Shown here in pieces: positions 43,099 through 54,463 of a stretch of 64,000 nucleotides of DNA (the first letter of the stretch is position 1; each line of letters opens with the position of its first letter). Both the position numbers and the translations under genes were made by a program. The notes under the pieces were generated by a model that was not told the DNA's origin, did no database searches, and saw only the letters and a list, made by a program, of their open reading frames with translations. Origin of the DNA: Skeletonema tropicum (taxonomy: Eukaryota; Bacillariophyta; Thalassiosirophyceae; Thalassiosirales; Thalassiosiraceae); assembly GCA_037178625.1 (NCBI GenBank), contig CM074128.1:434001-498000 (forward strand), read 5' to 3'.

Positions 43099-43987
43099 TG
43101 TGATGACAAATGGCTTTGGTGTATGCTAGAGTAGATGATTGTAGAAGACTCTTTCCTTCACTTGATTGGTTAGAAAAATTATGAGAACAAGTTTAGCTGA
43201 AATCAGCGTGATGTAAGCACGGCTGCATCATGACGTAAGCAAAAGAACAATAACAGATGATTGCTGCCCACGTGGTCGTTGTGAATCCTGCTCAGGGCTT
43301 GTTCGAGAAGAAATCGTGACAAGATGTCGAGGAATACGTCAGCACTGTATGCAGTATCATCGTTTTAGCCGGATATCAGATCAATTTAGCCAATGTGACG
43401 TCAGAATATCTCATTAATTGCTGATAGAGTGCTGTCACATTCTAAGTATTCATTCAGTCTGTCACAAGCCACAAAGCATCATCCACAACTAACTACATAA
43501 CATCCAAGCTAAGCTCCAAGCACCCAGGCCCAAGCATCAAGCAAGTGTACAGCTGCTTGCTTGAACGCTGCGAGCAACAAATAAGCAGTCAAAGCATGCA
43601 GTAGTTCAGACGAGGCGAAGATGTAGGCCAAAAAGATTCCCTTCGTAGCGAATCATCTTCGAAGCGATATCCTGAACTTACAATGATGTACGAAGATAGG
43701 ATTGAAGTTTGAACTGCAGCTAAACATTCTACGAGCGGCCGCAAGAGAGGTAGCTGATGAATCTGTCAGTGCGTCTAAGAAACTCTGTGCCAGAGGTATT
43801 CTGTGTTTGAGTGCGAGGATCTTCATGGCCGGGACCCACAAGCACAAGATAGCTTCTTTTTCACGAGGAGTGAAAGAGAAAGAAACACTCAAGAGATGAA
43901 GATGATCAATACATTTTTTTTGCTACTAATTTCTCTAAAAATATTCAACAGCAGATTACAGGCAGTACAAGGTACAAATATCCCCAC

Positions 43988-45065
43988 TCAAAACTCGTAC
44001 TCTCCAGTGCTTCCAACGACCTTCCAGATATTTTTGAAGTCTTCTGTTTCAATCACAAAGTGCCCGTGCACTACGCCTGGGTTCTGGGGGCGGTAACTGA
44101 TGACAAACTGCGTCGCTTCATTCTGCTTGAGGTAACCATCACTTGGAGTTACCGTCCACTCGGCAGCTGCGTCGCCTACAAAGTATGTACGGAACTTGGC
44201 AAAGCCCATGTAAGGATTCTTCACGCTGATCACGTGTGAGGCTACCCCATTAAGTGGTGCTACCAATGTAATAAGGCAGTCGACAGTCTCATCTTCTGCC
44301 CCGATTTCATCGATGGGAAGATGATCAAGAGATGTCTCACTGTAGTCGATACCGTCATCATCAGCTGTTTCGTAGTACACTTGTGTCTTCTCGTTCATGT
44401 ACCTGTTCGCCGAGGCAATCTCCTGCTGAGTGGCCCAATTCTGAAGCTGTACTGCGCGGATTTCGTCCATGCTTGGATTTGAGTGTACCAGCTCTTCAGC
44501 ATAGGACATTGCGGTCATCTGAGAGGTCTCAACCTCCTCATACGCAGGAGAATATCTGGCAGCCATGGTCTTGGCCAGATGGGGAGACACATCGCAGCCG
44601 ATTTGGCGGAGACCAGATTGGCCGTCTCCTACAAGGCCCGTCTCGGAGTCTCCTCCGTCAAAGTCGTTGGATGTACTGTCGGCGTATTGATCAAAGCTGC
44701 CTGGGCCAAAGCGGTCGAGCTCATCCTTAGGCATCTTGGTGAAGTCGACTCCCTGCTTCTCCATCTCGGTCAGAGGCTCTACATCTGGACCGTGATGGAG
44801 GGAGCGGTAACCGAGCTGGGTGGTAGAAAGATTGCTCTTGGTGGCAGTGCGTAATAGCAAAGGCGTGGACCGATGGTGATAACACTTGTGAGGCCAGTAC
44901 ACAGCTAATGACGAGGGCATATCGTCGAGGCTGTAGCTTGAAGGTCTTGGCTCTCTTGCTTGGAGTATCATCCAAGGTCACGACAGAGTTTTTTCCAGCA
45001 GCGCAGAGGATGAAGTCGCCGTCTGAAACGTGGTTGGTTTTTAGGTAGGCAGTGTTCGGCTTCAT
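43988..45065 (-). pseudogene. Array gene copy 3, one extra base in the presequence region
   Basis: The ATG at 45065 is kept, but an extra base near 44846 (the intact copies read ATTACGCATGCC; here ATTACGCACTGCC) shifts the frame just after the hydrophobic segment, so translation ends after 112 residues. The rest of the sequence is intact and nearly identical to copy 4, including ETADDD. Either a very young pseudogene or a consensus error. Confidence 0.7.
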
Positions 45066-45954
45066 TGTGATGACAAATGGCTTTGGTGTATGCTAGAGTA
45101 GATGATTGTAGAAGACTCTTTCCTTCAATTCACTTGATTGGTTAGAAAAATTATGAGAACAACTTTAGCTGAAATCAGCGTGATGTAAGCACGGCTGCAT
45201 CATGACGTAAGCAAAAGAACAATAACAGATGATTGCTGCCCACGTGGTCGTTGTGAATCCTGCTCAGGGCTTGTTCGAGAAGAAATCGTGACAAGATGTC
45301 GAGGAATACGTCAGCACTGCATGCAGTATCATCGTTTTAGCCGGATATCAGATCAATTTAGCCAATGTGACGTCAGAATATCTCATTAATTGCTGATAGA
45401 GTGCTGTCACATTCTAAGTATTCATTCAGTCTGTCACAAGCCACAAAGCATCATCCACAACTAACTACATAACATCCAAGCTAAGCTCCAAGCACCCAGG
45501 CCCAAGCATCAAGCAAGTGTACAGCTGCTTGCTTGAACGCTGCGAGCAACAAATAAGCAGTCAAAGCATGCAGTAGTTCAGACGAGGCGAAGATGTAGGC
45601 CAAAAAGATTCCCTTCGTAGCGAATCATCTTCGAAGCGATATCCTGAACTTACAATGATGTACGAAGATAGGATTGAAGTTTGAACCGCAGCTAAACATT
45701 CTACGAGCGGCCGCAAGAGAGGTAGCTGATGAATCTGTCAGTGCGTCTAAGAAACTCTGTGCCAGAGGTATTCTGTGTTTGAGTGCGAGGATCTTCATGG
45801 CCGGGACCCACAAGCACAAGATAGCTTCTTTTTCACGAGGAGTGAAAGAGAAAGAAACACTCAAGAGATATGATCAATACATTTTTTTGCTACTAATTTC
45901 TCTAAAAATATTCAACAGCAGATTACAGGCAGTACAAGGTACAAATATCCCCAC

Positions 45955-47031
45955 TCAAAACTCGTACTCTCCAGTGCTTCCAACGACCTTCCAGATATTT
46001 TTGAAGTCTTCTGTTTCAATCACAAAGTGCCCGTGCACTACGCCTGGGTTCTGGGGGCGGTAACTGATGACAAACTGCGTCGCTTCATTCTGCTTGAGGT
46101 AACCATCACTTGGAGTTACCGTCCACTCGGCAGCTGCGTCGCCTACAAAGTATGTACGGAACTTGGCAAAGCCCATGTAAGGATTCTTCACGCTGATCAC
46201 GTGTGAGGCTACCCCATTAAGTGGTGCTACCAATGTAATAAGGCAGTCGACAGTCTCATCTTCTGCCCCGATTTCATCGATGGGAAGATGATCAAGAGAT
46301 GTCTCACTGTAGTCGATACCGTCATCATCAGCTGTTTCGTAGTACACTTGTGTCTTCTCGTTCATGTACCTGTTCGCCGAGGCAATCTCCTGCTGAGTGG
46401 CCCAATTCTGAAGCTGTACTGCGCGGATTTCGTCCATGCTTGGATTTGAGTGTACCAGCTCTTCAGCATAGGACATTGCGGTCATCTGAGAGGTCTCAAC
46501 CTCCTCATACGCAGGAGAATATCTGGCAGCCATGGTCTTGGCCAGATGGGGAGACACATCGCAGCCGATTTGGCGGAGACCAGATTGGCCGTCTCCTACA
46601 AGGCCCGTCTCGGAGTCTCCTCCGTCAAAGTCGTTGGATGTACTGTCGGCGTATTGATCAAAGCTGCCTGGGCCAAAGCGGTCGAGCTCATCCTTAGGCA
46701 TCTTGGTGAAGTCGACTCCCTGCTTCTCCATCTCGGTCAGAGGCTCTACATCTGGACCGTGATGGAGGGAGCGGTAACCGAGCTGGGTGGTAGAAAGATT
46801 GCTCTTGGTGGCATGCGTAATAGCAAAGGCGTGGACCGATGGTGATAACACTTGTGAGGCCAGTACACAGCTAATGACGAGGGCATATCGTCGAGGCTGT
46901 AGCTTGAAGGTCTTGGCTCTCTTGCTTGGAGTATCATCCAAGGTCACGACAGAGTTTTTTCCAGCAGCGCAGAGGATGAAGTCGCCGTCTGAAACGTGGT
47001 TGGTTTTTAGGTAGGCAGTGTTCGGCTTCAT
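45955..47031 (-). CDS. Array gene copy 4 (358 residues, intact)
   Basis: Open from ATG 47031, closest to copy 3 (both have ETADDD and the same AATTC insertion and ACAACTTTAG variant upstream). The protein has the same layout as copies 1 and 2. Confidence 0.8.
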   Translation of the reverse strand: MKPNTAYLKTNHVSDGDFILCAAGKNSVVTLDDTPSKRAKTFKLQPRRYALVISCVLASQVLSPSVHAFAITHATKSNLSTTQLGYRSLHHGPDVEPLTEMEKQGVDFTKMPKDELDRFGPGSFDQYADSTSNDFDGGDSETGLVGDGQSGLRQIGCDVSPHLAKTMAARYSPAYEEVETSQMTAMSYAEELVHSNPSMDEIRAVQLQNWATQQEIASANRYMNEKTQVYYETADDDGIDYSETSLDHLPIDEIGAEDETVDCLITLVAPLNGVASHVISVKNPYMGFAKFRTYFVGDAAAEWTVTPSDGYLKQNEATQFVISYRPQNPGVVHGHFVIETEDFKNIWKVVGSTGEYEF

Positions 47032-47920
47032 TGTGATGACAAATGGCTTTGTTGTATGCTAGAGTAGATGATTGTAGAAGACTCTTTCCTTCAATTCACT
47101 TGATTGGTTAGAAAAATTATGAGAACAACTTTAGCTGAAATCAGCGTGATGTGAGCACGGCTGCATCATGACGTAAGCAAAAGAACAATAGCAGATGATT
47201 GCTGCCCACGTGGTCGTTGTGAATCCTGCTCAGGGCTTGTTCGAGAAGAAATCGTGACAAGATGTCGAGGAATACGTCAGCACTGCATGCAGTATCATCG
47301 TTTTAGCCGGATATCAGATCAATTTAGCCAATGTGACGTCAGAATATCTCATTAATTGCTGATAGAGTGCTGTCACATTCTAAGTATTCATTCAGTCTGT
47401 CACAAGCCACAAAGCATCATCCACAACTAACTACATAACATCCAAGCTAAGCTCCAAGCACCCAGGCCCAAGCATCAAGCAAGTGTACAGCTGCTTGCTT
47501 GAACGCTGCGAGCAACAAATAAGCAGTCAAAGCATGCAGTAGTTCAGACGAGGCGAAGATGTAGGCCAAAAAGATTCCCTTCGTAGCGAATCATCTTCGA
47601 AGCGATATCCTGAACTTACAATGATGTACGAAGATAGGATTGAAGTTTGAACTGCAGCTGAACATTCTACGAGCGGCCGCAAGAGAGGTAGCTGATGAAT
47701 CTGTCAGTGCGTCTAAGAAACTCTGTGCCAGAGGTATTCTGTGTTTGAGTGCGAGGATCTTCATGGCCGGGACCCACAAGCACAAGATAGCTTCTTTTTC
47801 ACGAGGAGTGAAAGAGAAAGAAACACTCAAGAGATATGATCAATACATTTTTTTGCTACTAATTTCTCTAAAAATATTCAACAGCAGATTACAGGCAGTA
47901 CAAGGTACAAATATCCCCAC

Positions 47921-48998
47921 TCAAAACTCGTACTCTCCAGTGCTTCCAACGACCTTCCAGATATTTTTGAAGTCTTCTGTTTCAATCACAAAGTGCCCGT
48001 GCACTACGCCTGGGTTCTGGGGGCGGTAACTGATGACAAACTGCGTCGCTTCATTCTGCTTGAGGTAACCATCACTTGGAGTTACCGTCCACTCGGCAGC
48101 TGCGTCGCCTACAAAGTATGTACGGAACTTGGCAAAGCCCATGTAAGGATTCTTCACGCTGATCACGTGTGAGGCTACCCCATTAAGTGGTGCTACCAAT
48201 GTAATAAGGCAGTCGACAGTCTCATCTTCTGCCCCGATTTCATCGATGGGAAGATGATCAAGAGATGTCTCACTGTAGTCGATACCGTCATCATCAGCTG
48301 CTTCGTAGTACACTTGTGTCTTCTCGTTCATGTACCTGTTCGCCGAGGCAATCTCCTGCTGAGTGGCCCAATTCTGAAGCTGTACTGCGCGGATTTCGTC
48401 CATGCTTGGATTTGAGTGTACCAGCTCTTCAGCATAGGACATTGCAGTCATCTGAGAGGTCTCAACCTCCTCATACGCAGGAGAATATCTGGCAGCCATG
48501 GTCTTGGCCAGATGGGGAGACACATCGCAGCCGATTTGGCGGAGACCAGATTGGCCGTCTCCTACAAGGCCCGTCTCGGAGTCTCCTCCGTCAAAGTCGT
48601 TGGATGTACTGTCGGCGTATTGATCAAAGCTGCCTGGGCCAAAGCGGTCGAGCTCATCCTTAGGCATCTTGGTGAAGTCGACTCCCTGCTTCTCCATCTC
48701 GGTCAGAGGCTCTACATCTGGACCGTGATGGAGGGAGCGGTATCCGAGCTGGGTGGTAGAAGGGATTGCTCTTGGTGGCGTGCGTAATAGCAAAGGCGTG
48801 GACCGATGGTGATAACACTTGTGAGGCCAGTACACAGCTAATGACGAGGGCACATCGTCGAGGCTGTAGCTTGAAGGTCTTGGCTCTCTTGCTTGGAGTA
48901 TCATCCAAGGTCACGAGAGAGTTGTTTCCAGCAGCGCAGAGGATGAAGTCGCCGTCTGAAACGTGGTCGGTTTTTAGGTAGGCAGTATTCGGCTTCAT
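47921..48998 (-). pseudogene. Array gene copy 5, one extra base and extra substitutions
   Basis: ATG 48998 is present. The intact copies read AGCAATCTTTCT and this copy reads AGCAATCCCTTCT near 48762 (one substitution plus one extra base), which truncates the product at 112 residues. It also has the most substitutions in its 5' part (NNSLV, TDHVSD, RRCALV) and less conserved sequence upstream, as expected for the edge copy of an array. Confidence 0.7.
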
Positions 48999-49299
48999 TG
49001 TGATTATAATTGGTTTTGCTGTATGCTAGAGTAGATGATTGTAGAAGACTCTTTCCTTCAATTCACTTGATTGGTTAGAAAAATTATGAGAACAAGTTTA
49101 GCTGAAATCAGCGTGATGTAAGCACGGCCGCATCATGACGTAAGCAAAAGAACAATAACAGATGATTGCTGCCCACGTGGTCGTTGTGAATCCTGCTCAG
49201 GGCTTGTTCAAGAAGAAATCGTGACAAGATGTCGAGGAATACGTCAGCACTTCATGCAGCATCATCGTTTTAGCCGGATATCAGATCAATTTAGCCAAT

Positions 49300-50383
49300 G
49301 TGACGTATTTATGATGCCAACATATCTTATTATTGTTGATGAGTAGGTACATGCTGTCATATTCTATTCATTCAGTCTGTCATATCTCCTTCTCAAGCTG
49401 CAAGCACCAAGGACGACCACAACAAATTACATCCAAGCTAAGCTCCAAGCACCGCCTGCCACCTACCGTACCGGCCAAGCATCAAACAACGAGCTGCACA
49501 CTTGCTTGGAACGTTCGAGACAACAGATTATCAAAGAGGGCGAAGATTTCGCCTAGAAGATTTCCGTAGCACAGCGGTGAACAGTAATAGTCATCTTCGA
49601 AGTGATAACCTGAACATAAAATGATGAGATAGGATTTAACTTCAGCTGGACTTGCTTCGAATGGCCGCAAGAGAGGTAGTTGATGAAAGGTGTCAGTTGC
49701 TGGTTTCCTCAATCTCTCAATAGAGAATTGAGTACTTATCCCCAACGCCGCGAAAAGGCCTCTGACATGTCGGGGGTGGGCCATTGATCCCCGAAGGGAA
49801 AAGGTTAGACTTCAGCGGTACCCCCAAGGTACGTGCCTGGGAACTTTGCCCGGTCCTTGCCCAAGGTCGGTTCCGAACCGATGCCTGCCACCTCCAGACG
49901 CCGATCGTCTCTAGGAGTACCAGCCCGACGCTGGATTGAGAGTTGGGCGAAAGAACATGCCATACAGCCTGGTTACTGCTGAGATCACCATTCCTCCACA
50001 GATAGTGGATTTTATTCTCTCCCGAGTTACGAAGATTTAGCGTCTTTCCGGACGGGGAAGTTATGCTCTTCCGAGAGTTACGAAGTTTATGAAGTCATTC
50101 CGGACGAGGGTTGTTGGTTATAGTGTTTGTTGCGAAGACGGAGATGGGTGGTAGATCGAAGGTGCGAAGGTTAAGACGGAAGGCAGGTCGGGAGTTGTAA
50201 AAGTAGAGAGAAAATACAACAAGCAAAGGAGGGTTAGTGAAACTTTCTGAGTGACGTCTTCCCACAACCAACATTTCCCCCAATAGAGCTGATCAGACTC
50301 CACCGGAGGGGGCGAACGATAAAACAAAGCAAAGCACAGTTATAAAGAAAGTGAAACATGAAACACCGAACACGTATTATGAA
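49300..50383. other. Decayed array edge and GC-rich non-coding patch
   Basis: To about 49700 this is diverged array upstream sequence (shared words such as ATCCAAGCTAAGCTCCAAGC and GCAAGAGAGGTAG). From 49740 to 49950 it is GC-rich, with a palindrome TCGGTTCCGAACCGA at 49867-49881. At 50024-50110 two imperfect copies of a ~45-bp word (GAGTTACGAAG ... TTCCGGACG) follow each other. I see no gene and no tRNA that folds. Confidence 0.45.
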
Positions 50384-50839
50384 TCAGAATGAAGGGACGA
50401 AACGCTCCGGCTCTCTCCTGGCTCTTGGACCCGAAACACTCCAATAAGCCCCAAGGTCACTGCTCAAAGATGCTACCCCACGCCGCCTTGATGCCCTCTT
50501 CTTCCTCGTGCGCCTCGCAATCGGTTCAGCCGGCTCTTCATGTCCAACGTCATCACCGAATCGTACGCCTACCTCCTCTCGTTCAGGCTGCGGCGCCACC
50601 TCCTCCACGTGAGGTAGCATCCTTTCCTCTCTCTCTACTTGATTAGTAGATACGTCGACCGAAGGCTCCGTCTTGACAAAGAGTTTTGCGGTGCAGGTGG
50701 CACTGAAGACTACTTTGCGGTTGTTGTTACGACGGTGATTGGCCTTTCGAAGGATCGAAGGGTGGGCCGGTGCCGTGGAAGAGCGGCGTGCTGCCTGACG
50801 GCGGCTGCGTTGCTGGAGCTTTTTCAGGGAGAATGCCAT
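50384..50839 (-). CDS. Small basic hypothetical protein, 151 residues
   Basis: Open from ATG 50839. The N-terminus is strongly basic (SLKKLQQRSRRQAARRSS), followed by HPSILRK, an Arg/Asn patch and RKVVFSATCTAKLFVK. The rest is Glu/Arg-rich with KKRASRRRG. The ILR...KVVFS motif followed by a short beta-like segment recalls the V.FS motif in the hypothetical protein at 9127 and also fits an RVxF-type PP1-docking site, but both are loose matches. No signal peptide or membrane segment. Function unknown; nuclear localisation is plausible from the basic patches. Confidence 0.5.
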   Translation of the reverse strand: MAFSLKKLQQRSRRQAARRSSTAPAHPSILRKANHRRNNNRKVVFSATCTAKLFVKTEPSVDVSTNQVEREERMLPHVEEVAPQPEREEVGVRFGDDVGHEEPAEPIARRTRKKRASRRRGVASLSSDLGAYWSVSGPRARREPERFVPSF

Positions 50840-51328
50840 GGTAGTTGTTGTTGTGTAAGAAGACGATGATAACGACGATAGTAGACGATGGAGTTGTTGA
50901 AAGTAGTTGGATGCTAAAATTATGAGCCTGTTTGTGCTTGTTTTCAGTGTGAGCTGAAGTCAGTCATGTCAGGGCAAAAGCTGTTGACAAATTTGCAAGA
51001 AAAGAGAGGTATCTCGCTAAAAGTACCTGTCCGTCCGGTTTTGTCCGTCTTATTTCCTTTTCAGCGTCCGCGGTCCGCTCCACCGTCCACCGTCGCCACC
51101 AACATATGATCATTATCATCACCATACTATGTATGGTTGTGGTACAACTACAACACACGCCCGCACAATCTGAAGTTGGCAGCGTAATAGAAGATAAGTA
51201 CCATAGACTTATCAAATACTAATAGTGGTTCCTTTCAGTGGCGACGCAGAATATCACGTAAATGGCGTTATATAGTTCTTGGAAATTGGACACTGACAAA
51301 TAACAGGATCTCGATAAAATCAGCCATC
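50840..51328. promoter_or_regulatory. Divergent promoter region, about 0.5 kb
   Basis: Lies between two divergent genes. No gene and no outstanding motif seen. Confidence 0.4.
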
Positions 51329-52520
51329 ATGCTGCAGCTGAACACAGCAACGTCATTATCTCCGATGATCTCGCGACTATTTTATCCTAATGCGCAGCAT
51401 CAGCTTCGTCGATCATTCAGCGGTAGCAAGCATGTACACGAAAATAGCCCAGGAATTAGACTTTCAACACTTCTATGCAAGCATTTAGGTCTATCACGAC
51501 GACAATCAGAACGAATGATCTTGGCAGATCGTGTCACATTATTTGGAAAAATTTGCAACTCGCCAGCCTTTCAACTTCGACCCAGCCCTGATCCAAATCA
51601 AAATTCAAGTAGTGCAATGAAGCTTGATGGGAAACTGATCCAGGGAGTGGATAAAACTTTGAAATCGATGTATCTGGAACAACAAAAAAGTGGAGGCGAT
51701 TTAACTACTTTAGATGAAACAAATAATGAACAAAAGAAGAAGAAGAACCCATTGATGCAAAATACCAGAGTTTGGCTTGCAAATAAATTGAAAGGTGAAT
51801 TAGTCACAGAACACGATCCTGATGGACGTCCATCAATGTTACAGCGTTTAATTCGAGGTGGTGTAGGTGAAAGTAAAAGCAAGCACAAGGCACCAATACA
51901 TCTCAAACCAGTGGGTAGATTGGATATGATGACAGAAGGATTAATGATATTTACCAATGATGGTCAATACGCTAGAGAATTAGAATTGCCCAAGAATCAT
52001 CTGTGGAGAACATATCGTGTTCGTGTCCATGGCAGGCTAACCCCGATGAAGATGCGCGCGATGAGAGTTGGTGTTACAGCTCGTGTTGACGATAGTATCA
52101 ATGTCATCGGAGATGCTCCCGTGGCATCATCCACTGGGAAGATGATGAAGTATAAAGGCATCAAAGTTAGTATAGAACGCAAATCATCGCAATCGGGTCG
52201 TCGTGGGCGAAGGGGTGGTAGTGACGATGCTCGTGGAACCAACACATGGCTCAGAATCACATGTACCGAGGGAAAGAATCGGCAACTGCGACGTATTTTG
52301 GGTGCATTGGGTCTCGATGTGACGAGGCTGATTCGAATATTCCTACGGGGATTATGATTTGAATACAATTCCTCCTGGGAAAGCAATTGAAGTACCAGCC
52401 AGAGCTTTTGAGAGCATGAAGAAGAAAGGAAAATTGTTTTCCGATGATAGCAAGACCAACAAGAAGGAAAAGGCAGCAGAGGAGCCTCGGTCAACAGTGG
52501 AGTGGGTAAACTACGCTTAA
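51329..52520 (+). CDS. RsuA/RluB-type pseudouridine synthase, organelle-type N-terminus
   Basis: About 396 residues from ATG 51329 to TAA 52520, if one extra T near 52340 (ATATTCC) is skipped. Read literally the frame stops at 52357, right inside the conserved LIRISYGDYDL block. The N-terminus (SRLFYPNAQHQLRRSFSGSK) looks like a mitochondrial or plastid presequence. An S4-like segment follows (IRLSTLLCKHLGLSRRQSER), then the catalytic motif PVGRLDMMTEGL with the Asp nucleophile, LWRTYRVRVHG, and TEGKNRQLRRILGALGLDV. The family isomerises uridine in rRNA. A Lys/Asn-rich insert of ~70 residues lies between the S4 and catalytic parts. It is convergent with the oxygenase gene, 88 bp apart. Confidence 0.8.
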
Positions 52521-52608
52521 ATATAGTCTCAATAATATAACTGTAGCGCATGCATCGTCGAAAATAGCTATCACAAAGCAATCATATTCCAAATAAGTAA
52601 CATTGCGA

Positions 52609-54034
52609 TCAATGAAATGCAGCAAAAGTCGCATCACTAAACTCTCCAAAATTCATTCCCAACTTCCACCTTGATCTCAAAGTGCGCACCGTCTTGGGCA
52701 ATGATTTTTCCGCTTCCTCGCACTGTGTATCACGAACACTACGTCCAGCCGGAAGATTCATCGAGCTATGATATTCTGGTTCCATAAACACAGCAAACGT
52801 ACTCCTCGAGATACCACTCTTGTTGCATCCCCGGACAGCATGCGGAGTCGCATGAAGCCATCCACCTGTATGTATTTGCATCGTCTCTCCTACCTGAAAC
52901 GCCAATGCATTTTCTGGCAATGTTACAGGACCCACCAGATCTCCATTACGGGATTTGATGTACAGTCCTGCATCCTCGTCGGGGCATTGGACAATGTTGC
53001 CATTTTCGTCGTGATAGATTGCTGGAACTAGTCCTGTGAGTGAACCGTGATCATTGTGCCATCCACACCAGCTGCTAAATTGAGTGTCGTCCTCACTACT
53101 GTCTCTCTTGTCATCGCCTACGACGTTGTCTGTGTTGGAAGAATCAAACGTACCATCGGTTGCAAAGTAATGGAGAAGCCGGGCCTTGCAGCACTTGGAA
53201 TGTAGTAAAATGTTCTCCAGAGTATTAGGATTGTATCCAGGGCACTGATATATGGAGTAAGGCAGAATGAAATTGTCAATGAGCTGTTCTAACACACACT
53301 CTCTATCTAGAAAGATACTACACGAAACAAGCCACTACATCACAATCAGCAATATACACAACACACACACTCACACGAGCAGCCACATATAAATCACAGC
53401 ATCTGGCAAGATAAACTCCAACCTGATGAATCAACTGTCCCATCTCTTTCAATGCATTTTCCAGCTCGGGAAGACTCTTGGTCGGCCAGACATTCGGCGC
53501 AAAGAATGCAGGATTGGCATTGGCCAGGTGTCGTAATTCCTCTTCACTTTTGATTTGATTGAGTGATTCATCCCACTTGAGTACTTCTTCCATTTGATGT
53601 TGTTTGTCATGTACACTACTCTTATCACCATCATCATTATAATATCGACGTCTCTCCAACATACTCTCTACTAAATCATCCGTCAAAGGATTCGCATAAT
53701 AACTCCCCTTGCTAAAGTCCGGCTTGTCCCCTTCCAACTTTTCTCTCCCATGAGACCACCCCACCTGATATTGAGATTGAGGAGCGGTAATTTCATCCAG
53801 TTGTTGGGGAGGCAGTGCCGCCAGTTTGGGTGCTAGTGGCAGTAGCTTGGAGCGGAGTGAGGGCAGTGATGGAATGTCGGTGACAGCTATTATCCCTAGT
53901 GATGATGAGTTGGCATTCCCAAAGGCTTGTTCTATGAGATTATCGATGGACGATTGGTGATCATTATTGGAGCATGCAGTGACAAGATCGTTGTATGTAA
54001 TCTTGACAATGTCGGCTTTTCTTCTTGGCATCAT
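52609..54034 (-). CDS. 2-oxoglutarate/Fe(II)-dependent oxygenase family protein
   Basis: Two exons, 54034-53377 and 53288-52609, give ~445 residues. The intron is 88 bp with a GTGTGAG donor and TTAG acceptor; a GTGAGT two bases further in would leave the wrong phase. The N-terminal half (IIAVTDIPSLPSLR, then SKGSYYANPL) resembles isopenicillin-N-synthase-type folds. The iron site appears as WHNDHGSLTG (HxD, about residues 293-296) and the distal His in HATPHAVRG near 365, followed by the Arg/Ser pattern SRSTFAVFMEPE. The substrate is unknown. No targeting signal is clear. The gene is divergent from the IMPACT homologue 430 bp away. Confidence 0.75.
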
Positions 54035-54463
54035 GTATATATTATGTTATGTTCAGACACAAAGCGTTCTCAATAGATCTTATTCTTGTGATGTATGGAT
54101 GTATTGCAATGCAAGAGGAGCTGTGATGTTCGAACCCATAAAACTTATTGGCACACTGCCAACTTTATCAAGGAGACTCCAATCAATCTGCCTTGCAACC
54201 CAACTATGCACTGCGTAAGAAGTTCAATGCCAACTTGATAGAGGAGGATAACTGCCTTGTGAACCGATGCAATGCGTAGAGGAGTTTGCTTCAACTTTTT
54301 CCTTTTTGAAAGCTTTGGTCCAACGTAGGAATCAGTACGAAAATTTGCGCCATTCGACTTCCTCCACATAATATATCACTTAGTAGTTTGTAGATCCACC
54401 ATCCACTGCTCACTCCTAGCAGAGTAGGCGGCGGCTCTACAGTATCGGTGGCTACCCATAACA
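54035..54463. promoter_or_regulatory. Divergent promoter region between oxygenase and IMPACT genes
   Basis: A 429-bp spacer of head-to-head genes. No coding sequence or RNA gene seen; a TTCGAAC word near 54129 does not sit in a foldable tRNA. Confidence 0.4.

Larger units (their letters stand above)
39843..49700 (-). repeat. Five-unit tandem array, period about 1.97 kb, one gene per unit
   Basis: Units begin (at AAACTCTGTGCC on the plus strand) at 39843, 41818, 43780, 45752 and 47718, giving periods of 1,975, 1,962, 1,972 and 1,966. Each unit holds the gene's 3' flank, a 358-codon minus-strand gene and ~0.9 kb of upstream sequence. The units are almost identical. In the last unit identity drops sharply after about 49305, and patchy similarity continues to about 49700. 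Shared variants (an extra AATTC near the CCAAT box in units 3-5; ETADDD in units 3 and 4) give the branching (1,2) and ((3,4),5). Confidence 0.95.

Noticed and set aside
49482..49784. 100-codon minus-strand open frame next to the array
   Set aside because: It overlaps decayed array upstream sequence and has no motif; probably spurious.
49867..49881. Possible tRNA T-arm
   Set aside because: The palindrome resembles a T-arm on the minus strand, but no matching acceptor stem, D-arm or anticodon arm can be placed.
54123..54140. TTCGAAC word as a tRNA B box
   Set aside because: Flanking bases do not pair into a T-stem on either strand.
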